A program made the translations under genes and the position numbers. The notes beneath the pieces are model-generated. The model made no database searches, was not told where the DNA came from, and was given only the letters and a program-made list of their open reading frames with translations. Shown piece by piece: positions 57,907 through 64,000 of a DNA stretch of 64,000 bases; within the stretch, counting starts at the first letter, position 1; each line of letters begins with the position of its first letter. Location of the stretch: assembly GCA_038496445.1 (NCBI GenBank), contig JALMLS010000322.1, positions 434,001-498,000 on the forward strand, given 5' to 3'. The DNA is from Trichosphaerium sp. ATCC 40318. Its lineage: Eukaryota > Discosea > Flabellinia > Trichosidae.

Positions 57907-58646
57907 ATGCACCTCCTACCTTTGCTTTTATTGGGTATTTTGACAGCGATTCCAGTTGGCGGTCAAGTTAGTACGTGCTTGTTTTACATTTGCAATAATT
58001 AAAACCTAATAATGTACTACAGCTGAAGGAGATAATGGCGATTGTCAACTCTTTGTTCTAGATAATAATCAGCCTATTTTTGGGGCGTTTGGGACAACTA
58101 CAGGCCCAAACTTTCCAGACTTTGTTGTACTTGACGCTGATTCGACAGACCCTGGTACTCCGGATGTTGAGTATACTTTTATAGTAGAGACTCCACCACT
58201 TGGAAGCCTAACCTTCACTATTGATATTGATACTACAGGCATCAACATCAAGATTGTTTTTGAAAATAACGGATTGGTATCTACAAGATTAGCTTGTACT
58301 TTTGGTGCTGGCGTGGTAGAGGGTCAGCTGCTCTTCAAAAGAATAACTCGACTGTTACTAACCCTTTCATTCATAGGATCAACTATTGTATCACCAACTG
58401 ATGGTACTGTATCTATTGCTATTCCTGCTCCGAACATGATTGAGTACGAGTTTGTAATAACACCGTTCTGTTGTTTACAAGTTCTTTTTAAGGGTGATAA
58501 TACCTGAAATACCAGTTAGTCCTTCTTTAGAATTTGAAGCTGTAATCACCTTTCCGCTGGCACCTGATCCAAACACTTGTATACCAGTTCCAGATAGTAT
58601 TTCATCAAGTCGTAAAGCATTACTTCGAGGTTATAAAAAACAATAA
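57907..58646 (+). CDS. Secreted family member F
   Basis: ATG 57907 gives MHLLPLLLLGILTAIPVGGQ, a GTACGT donor, then EGDNGDCQLFVLDNNQPIFG, TTTGPNFPDFVVLDADSTDP and TPDVEYTFIVETPP. LTFTIDIDTTGINIKIVFEN and STRLACTFGAGVVEG follow. Exon 3 is GSTIVSPTDGTVSIAIPAPN then MIE. Exon 4 is FLRVIIPEIPVSPSLEFEAV, ITFPLAPDPNTCIPVPDS, ending SSRKALLRGYKKQ-stop at 58646. It is the tandem duplicate of member E. The acceptor before exon 4 reads ACAAG where E has ACAGG, moving the AG by one base. With the GTACGA donor this shifts the frame, so the tail may be lost or another donor used. Confidence 0.65.
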
Positions 58647-58996
58647 AAGAAACTCTTTGAATTTTTTCTTATAGCTAGCAATGTACATTTCAGGCGTTTT
58701 AAACAAGAGGACCAACCAAATAGACCTCCATCAGCAAGCAAACAACACCTTCGATAGCAACTAGATAACAACCACCCTCTCCGCCAGTTTCTTGTTAACT
58801 GTCTTCATGGTAAACAAACTGCATATGCTCACTCTGAGCAAAAATCACGTGCCGCTCCTGGCTATTTAATGTATGTTACAAAGCTTTTGGGAACCTTCCT
58901 ACGCTACAAAACAAATATGTACACAACGCTTTTGACTATCAAAGCTAAAAACTGCTGGTTTTCAAAAAGAGCACATAAACACGAATTCCGAACAAC

Positions 58997-59652
58997 ATGT
59001 TGGCTTTTAGTGAAGCTACAGGTTAACAAACCATATTTTTGCGTAAATAACGATGTTTTAGAGGCTCAAGTACAAGAATTAGTTACAATGCTCAATAAAG
59101 CGTATGCGTACGAGACATTCAAAAAGGTGAAGAGAACTGACACTACAGAGTTGAGCGAACTTGTTAAACAAAAAAAGATAATAGTAGCATTAAACGAAGG
59201 TTTGACGTCTTTTTTCGCCATCTACCTAACGTTTAAATAGCAAAAGAGCTAATAGGATGCGTAAAAGTAGACATAAACAAAGATTCAATGGAATTTGGTA
59301 CAAACTCTTTGTTTTCTATCTTACTATACCCTCACGCTCTTACTTACGCGTAAAATAGGCATGTTAGCCGTCAAAGCCGAATACCGCAAGAAAGGTGAGT
59401 AAAACGGAGAAATGAGTATTAAATGTCCTCTTAGGTTACGGAAAAGCGCTCATTCAAGAAGCAGAACGTAGAGCTACAGATTGTGAATGTAAATACAGCC
59501 AATGCACTGTAGCATGGAAGAACGAGCATCTATTTGCTTTTTACGAGAAGAATGGATACTCTAGAATGAAAGAAACATGTCCGTGGGACGATCCAGAAGG
59601 GAAAGTGCTAAATGAACCTGGTTTTTTTTATCTGTACAAAAAATCTTTGTAG
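58997..59652 (+). CDS. GNAT-family N-acetyltransferase
   Basis: Four exons of a compact GNAT protein of about 160-175 residues. ATG 58997 gives MLAFSEAT, joined to EAQVQELVTMLNKAYAYETF. Next is TELSELVKQKKIIVALNE, then KELIGCVKVDINKDSMEFG. The acetyl-CoA pyrophosphate loop follows as MLAVKAEYRKKG joined to YGKALIQEAERRA (Q/R-x-x-G-x-G/A motif, here R-K-K-G-Y-G-K). The last part is CTVAWKNEHLFAFYEKNGYS, RMKETCPWDDPEG, ending FFYLYKKSL-stop at 59652. The F-Y-E-K-x-G-Y motif near the end is characteristic. Substrate unknown; no targeting signal is seen. An upstream ATG at 58869 gives an alternative N-terminus with no GNAT text. Confidence 0.82.
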
Positions 59653-59717
59653 TTTGTATTGTTGTTTCATGAAATCATAGAGACGAAAAAGCATCATAAA
59701 AAACCACAAGTGTAGTA

Positions 59718-59912
59718 ATGAGATCAAGCATAAAGTTCATTGGGTTTTTACTTGAACGAATTAGTTCGAAAAAAGTGAGACCTGAAACGTTGTATGTCAA
59801 ACCTTCACGTGTAACAGATGGTCGATATTGTGTACTCTTGCCAAAGCTGCCTGTTACTGAACAACCCATCAAATTGATAGGTGTGTACACCAGCCAACGC
59901 TTTCAGCCTTAG
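59718..59912 (+). CDS. Hypothetical 64-residue ORF
   Basis: ATG-led ORF beginning MRSSIKFIGFLLERISSKKV and ending SQRFQP. It is basic and has no recognised domain. The opposite strand is open over the same interval. It lies 65 bases after the acetyltransferase stop and could be chance. Confidence 0.25.
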   Translation: MRSSIKFIGFLLERISSKKVRPETLYVKPSRVTDGRYCVLLPKLPVTEQPIKLIGVYTSQRFQP

Positions 59913-60189
59913 TTACATAGGCGTTGGTTTTGCGCAGTAGCGCAGTTAAGTTAATCAGGACTTTTCTCAAAGCGTAATTGCTGGTGCCCAGTTTACAAAA
60001 ACCAAACACTGATCATTTTAAACAATACAATTTTTTTAACCAATTTACAACAGTACAAGCAATTAAAATGATATCCTTCTGAAACCCCTCCATCAAAAAC
60101 ACCCCAACAAAGAAAAAAAACCCAAAAAAACCCAAAAGAAAAGTTGTAATCCACTCTCTTCTTGCTTTTTTCTTTTCCTTTTTTGTTTT

Positions 60190-60498
60190 TCACTTATCAA
60201 CTTCTAAATGTATAACAAGATCATGTTCTCTGCCATCATTTGGTGCTCTGTTAAAGTAAGTGACATTTGTAGTGTAAGTATGCCATTTCTTAGCATCTCT
60301 ATCAATATCATTTCTAAATCCAATTGTAACAGGATTTGGCGGTGATTTAAGACCATTAACTTCAAATTGGACCTTGTATGGTATGCGTAGGATGTGTACA
60401 GATATTCTAGGTGAAAAGTGTACCCAAACTCTTACTTTTCCGTTCTCAGCTTTTTCTTGATGTATACGCCTAAGGATGCATGTTAGAATGCTTTCCAT
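60190..60498 (-). CDS. Hypothetical protein or last exon of the upstream minus-strand gene
   Basis: A 102-codon frame begins MESILTCILRRIHQEKAENG and continues KVRVWVHFSPRISVHILRIP, YKVQFEVNGLKSPPNPVTIG. It ends HDLVIHLEVDK-stop. Alternating hydrophobic residues suggest a beta-sandwich domain. A stop lies just before the ATG in frame, while a TAG acceptor-like site at about 60480 would allow the frame to be joined to upstream exons. I do not recognise the family. Confidence 0.45.
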   Translation of the reverse strand: MESILTCILRRIHQEKAENGKVRVWVHFSPRISVHILRIPYKVQFEVNGLKSPPNPVTIGFRNDIDRDAKKWHTYTTNVTYFNRAPNDGREHDLVIHLEVDK

Positions 60499-60649
60499 AC
60501 GTTAAGGACAACATGGTAACGGTATACTACAAATATAAAATATGCAGGCAGTCATATAATGTTACGAAATTGAAAAGAAAAATTAAGAATAAAATGAGAA
60601 AAACTTTACAGCTTTGAAAAAAAAAAAAAAAAGGACGGAGACATACCAC

Positions 60650-62640
60650 ATAAGCCCGGCTACATATATTTTGTGCGTTTTATAATTAAAAGGAACCTTC
60701 AATGTAACACATTGAGTCTTTCCTTTTGGCTTGGCTAAATTAGTAGCAAATCTGAACCTAAACGAAAAAATCAGCTGACGAATGGTGTTAAATGTCGTTT
60801 TAGCTCTAAAAGACTAACCAAGTTTGGTGTGCGAATATATCTGTCATTGTGTTTTGATTAGTAGCCAAATCAGCGAAAACAAGTGCGCTTAATTTGTGAA
60901 CATCAATATATGTATCATGTTCCAGTAAGTGACCCCAAAATGGGACCCACCTATGTCTGTTAACATCAAACCACAAGATGATTGTAACAGAGCTTATGCA
61001 CTTACCAGTGCTTCCCAGGGTCGCTATTTTTCCATAAATAACATGCAAAAGCACAAGGAAGATAGACTTCTATTTCCTCAGCAAGATCCTGATAGTTACC
61101 CATACCTAAAACAAAAACGTAAACAAAGGAAATAACCAACCATCCCAAAAAAAAATAATCCAATTTCACAACTTCATCGCTTGTCAAATACGAATTACAT
61201 GGTGCCACATAGAGTCAATCAATTGTAGAAAAAAATAAAAAAGCAATCAATCTTTTGGGCACAAGCGAGAATGAATAAACAGAAGAAAAATACAAGCTTA
61301 ATACTATTAATAAACGCACGTGCTAAGATCCAAATATCAGCAGAAGAGTCTACATAAGGTGTATCACATCCCTCCAAATAATCTTTCCACATCATAACAA
61401 GTAGCTTTTTTGGTAGTATAACTCTATTCATACCCTTATTACCAGCAAGTACTAATGCACGAGTAGATTTTGCAAGTTTTATAAGTTGTTGAATGGCATG
61501 TGCATATAACGTGTCAGAGGTCTTTAATGGCTCCCATCCTAGTAATGTAATAACATCTTGAACTGTTTTGGCTTGTGTAATTGCTTCAGTGAGAAGTAAA
61601 TGTTGAAGACTACCTTGAAGAACCTACAAAACACAAAGTGAGTTCAACGCGCAAAAAATCAAAAAAAAAACAGTTTTCGAAAAAAACTCAGTGACACGCG
61701 ACAGTGTAAATTCTAAAAGAATATGAAATAACAAGTTTCATTATTTATCAACGCAAAGTAACAAGTTTTAAAAAAAATAGAGAAATGTCAAGGCAGAAAA
61801 ACAACGAAGAAAATAAAGTACAAAAAATAATAAAAAAACTGCGAACCTGTCCGAAGCGTTTAAAAACACCAGCGATAGTTTCCATAGATTGATTTGCAAC
61901 AAGACGCTTTAACCTTTTTTCAATATCTCTACTAGTCATAATATCCAAAAAAGCAATAGCAGAGTCAAGTGTCTCTCCTTCAATAAAGAAATAACGATAA
62001 ATAGGAGAGTGTGACTCTTTCATGCCACTAAGAAAAGCAACCCGAAAATAACTAAAATAACAAGTTAACGACAAATATATTAACATAAAAATATATGTCA
62101 ACGCCATAAATACTTTTCGACTTCTAAGTCGTGCAAGAAGTGAGAAAATCCAAAAAAAATTCCAAAATAACCAGAAACTTTGAAGGCGACTGCTGGCCTC
62201 AAAAACAATTTGTCGTAAATAAATAAGGTTCTCTTCACTAAGCGATTACTCAATACTAATGAATGAGGTAATCTTGTTGCTCAGATGCAATATCCACGAC
62301 AAGAAAATAAGAAACAACAAAAAAAGCCGAAAAAATCCGTTAATGTTTAAAAAAATGCCCGAAGCGCCGTTTTAGTTATTTTCTACCGTTAAATCTTTTT
62401 TCTTCGTACCCACAACTTTGTCCTAGTAATATCCTTGAAGAACGCGTCTTACCAACAGGTTCAGCATCAACATCCGATTGAAACAGGAAAATCGTCAAGT
62501 CGCATAGTTTTTCCAGGTTTAAATCTATTATACAAGGTAATGGCCTCAGGGGTATATCATATTTCAATAATTCAGCATCAGTAATATCGCTCACGCGACG
62601 TTCGAGGTGTGTCCTTGTTTTAGTCAGTTTAGAGATACTA
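60650..62640 (-). CDS. Hypothetical multi-exon protein
   Basis: Several minus-strand frames form a coherent gene with unidentified start. The first visible exon (about 62640-62390) reads DAELLKYDIPLRPLPCIIDL, NLEKLCDLTIFLFQSD and ends at a GTACGA donor. The next (62235-61850) has ENLIYLRQIVFEASSRL, VAFLSGMKESHSPIYRYFFI and ETLDSAIAFLDIMTSRDIEK. Then come (61625-61300) LQGSLQHLLLTEAITQAKTV, QDVITLLGWEPLKTSD, IQQLIKLAKSTRALVLAGNK and MMWKDYLEGCDTPYVDSSAD. It ends with (61130-60660) EIEVYLPCAFACYLWKNSDP, DVNRHRWVPFWGHLLEHDTY, ADLATNQNTMTDIFAHQTW and KTQCVTLKVPFNYKTHKIYV. It is helix-rich with no known motif. An upstream piece near 62870-62720 (YVATPVRLHTLKRKATVVLD, closed by GTACAG) may be an earlier exon. 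Confidence 0.45.
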
Positions 62641-63398
62641 AGGTGATGATTTGACGATGCGCGTGTTTAAAACGGGTATTGGCTGAATCAAAACTCATAA
62701 GAGTGCTGTACCTTTTATTTGGCCGGTCTAAAACCACTGTAGCCTTACGTTTGAGTGTATGTAGACGAACAGGAGTGGCTACATAAATGTTAACTTCGAA
62801 ATGTTGATTATAAGAGCCAATAATCCGGCTGCAGTATATAATTTGGCGTGTGCATTCACGGCATTAAAAATCGAATCAATTACTCGAGTGTATTCAAGTA
62901 CATACCCAAGGGAGACTCTATCTCTACTTCTGACGATTCACCTAGGTATGTACATGCTATTTCTTTATCGTTTTGAGTTGTAGGTTGTGGAGCAGCAGAT
63001 TCGGTTGTTTCAATTTGCCCGAGGTTACCTAGCCACTCAAACACCCTCGCGAACATGCGTGGTATGTCAGGGTTGGTTTAAATAGTTTTAAGCGAGTCAA
63101 CGGTAATAAAATACACCATTCTCCATTTACAACGCGCAAGTGTAAAGCATTGTAATCATTAGCCGAAATCGGAGTGGTTATACGCGGTGAACAATTCATA
63201 AAAATACTTTAATGTGCAGTTTGTATCATTTAGCCCATAAATACTACACATAACAACAGCGTCAAACGGACAGCAAGTACTAAAATTCAAGATGCTATTT
63301 TATTTGTTTCGCGTAGTCTTCAAATACTGTTTAACAAATACGCTTCTAGCACTCATAGTCCATTACTATTTTATCCTTTACCATACCAGTCTGAAGCT
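62641..63398. other. Intergenic or 5' exons of the minus-strand gene
   Basis: About 760 bases. The minus strand at 62720-62870 is open and protein-like, ending at a GTACAG donor. The remainder shows nothing recognised. Confidence 0.4.
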
Positions 63399-63795
63399 CT
63401 ACAAAAATACTTGAGCTCCTTCGATGTAGCGAGTTTGCGTACCTTTGACTTTAACATGCTCTGGGTGTATCAAATACTACGAAACAAGCGTCACGTGACG
63501 AAGGAGAAAATTATGATGAAAAAGGACTTCAAAAAAAAGCGAAACAATTTTTAGTCTAGGAGAAAGAGTGTACAGCTTTGAGATCCTCTTGTGTCTTGAA
63601 TGTCACCACAACAATGTAGTTCAAGTTCTTGGCTCTGTTATCTGGTAAATGCTGGTTCTTAGCCCACTCCCATGATACTACAAGGTCAGGCATTCTTTTT
63701 TTGAGGCAAACTTCTGTCTCGAAGTGTTTTTTTAGTTTCTCATCGTTGAGGTGATCTGCACCAAATTCAAGCATTACAACGTGTTTCCATACCAT
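63399..63795 (-). CDS. Dabb (stress-responsive A/B barrel) domain protein
   Basis: ATG at 63795 gives MVWKHVVMLEFGADHLNDEK, then CLKKRMPDLVVSWEWAKNQH and RAKNLNYIVVVTFKTQEDLK. A GTACAC donor (63573) and a TTCGTAG acceptor (63477) join codon A to YLIHPEHVKVKG, ending EGAQVFL-stop at 63399. The spliced L-K-A-Y-L-x-H-P-E-H-V is the C-terminal signature of Dabb dimeric alpha-beta barrel proteins, which confirms the intron. About 100 residues, the normal size. Relatives include plant stress proteins and small cyclases or EthD-like enzymes. No substrate can be inferred. Confidence 0.85.
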
Positions 63796-64000
63796 TGTTG
63801 AATAAAAAAATATGTGACACGTTAGCGCTTAGGTAGGCAATTAAGCAATTGTCATTGTAAAGCCAACTGTAAACGTAATAAGAGGGATAGATCGCATTAA
63901 TGCGGGCTTATGGCGTTTCGTCGCGTAAAACAGCAATTGCGCGTAGTAAGAGGTATCTTTTCATAAAAATGGCTCTGATGGCTTATTTGTGCGTAGAATA
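63796..64000. other. Upstream region of the Dabb gene
   Basis: About 200 bases to the window edge, holding the promoter of the minus-strand Dabb gene. Nothing further is seen. Confidence 0.4.

Overview
The window is nuclear DNA of a small-genome eukaryote, probably a protist or an early-diverging fungus. Genes are split by many short introns (about 40-80 bases), with donors that very often read GTAC (especially GTACG[T]) and acceptors ending in TAG or CAG. Base composition is AT-rich. Intergenic DNA is short and holds old duplications, and two intronless nuclear-type tRNA genes are present. Proline-rich PPTNAP linkers, F-box, MORN-like and SNF2 genes fit a stramenopile, amoebozoan or basal fungus. 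The sequence alone does not let me choose between them.

Left part (1-22 kb): an amino-acid-permease-like membrane protein (5' end outside the window), a PIG3-type quinone oxidoreductase, a membrane-anchored nitroreductase, and a 7 kb cluster of proteins built from a repeated Trp/Tyr-rich module. One of these ends in a Vsr/PD-(D/E)XK-like nuclease domain. The cluster contains a tRNA-Arg(TCT) gene and a convergent paralogue without the nuclease. Then follow a small secreted cysteine-rich protein, a MORN-type repeat protein, a secreted YHS-domain protein and a small membrane protein.

Middle (22-38 kb): one 10 kb gene for an EP400/Domino/PIE1-type chromatin remodeller (HSA, split SNF2 ATPase, acidic and lysine-rich tails, SANT), then an F-box protein.

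Right part (35-64 kb): an accessory region of secreted proteins. A dispersed family of about 200-residue secreted proteins has four recognisable genes or near-genes plus one gene-like copy with decayed splice sites and one exon relic. A second 8-cysteine mini-protein matches the one at 16.4 kb in framework. A further secreted protein and a large two-repeat extracellular protein with PPTNAP linkers follow. Around these lie segmental duplications, a 191-base tandem array with a conserved hairpin inserted in an older repeat, and a 1 kb element with about 91-base terminal inverted repeats. The rest is housekeeping or unknown: tRNA-Cys(GCA), a beta-propeller-like protein, a BTB/SKP1-like protein, a GNAT acetyltransferase, two unrecognised genes and a Dabb-domain protein.

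The best candidates for something undescribed are the module-plus-nuclease proteins (8-15 kb) and the secreted tandem family (35-59 kb). All exon models were built by eye from reading frame, splice phase and family resemblance, so single boundaries may be off.
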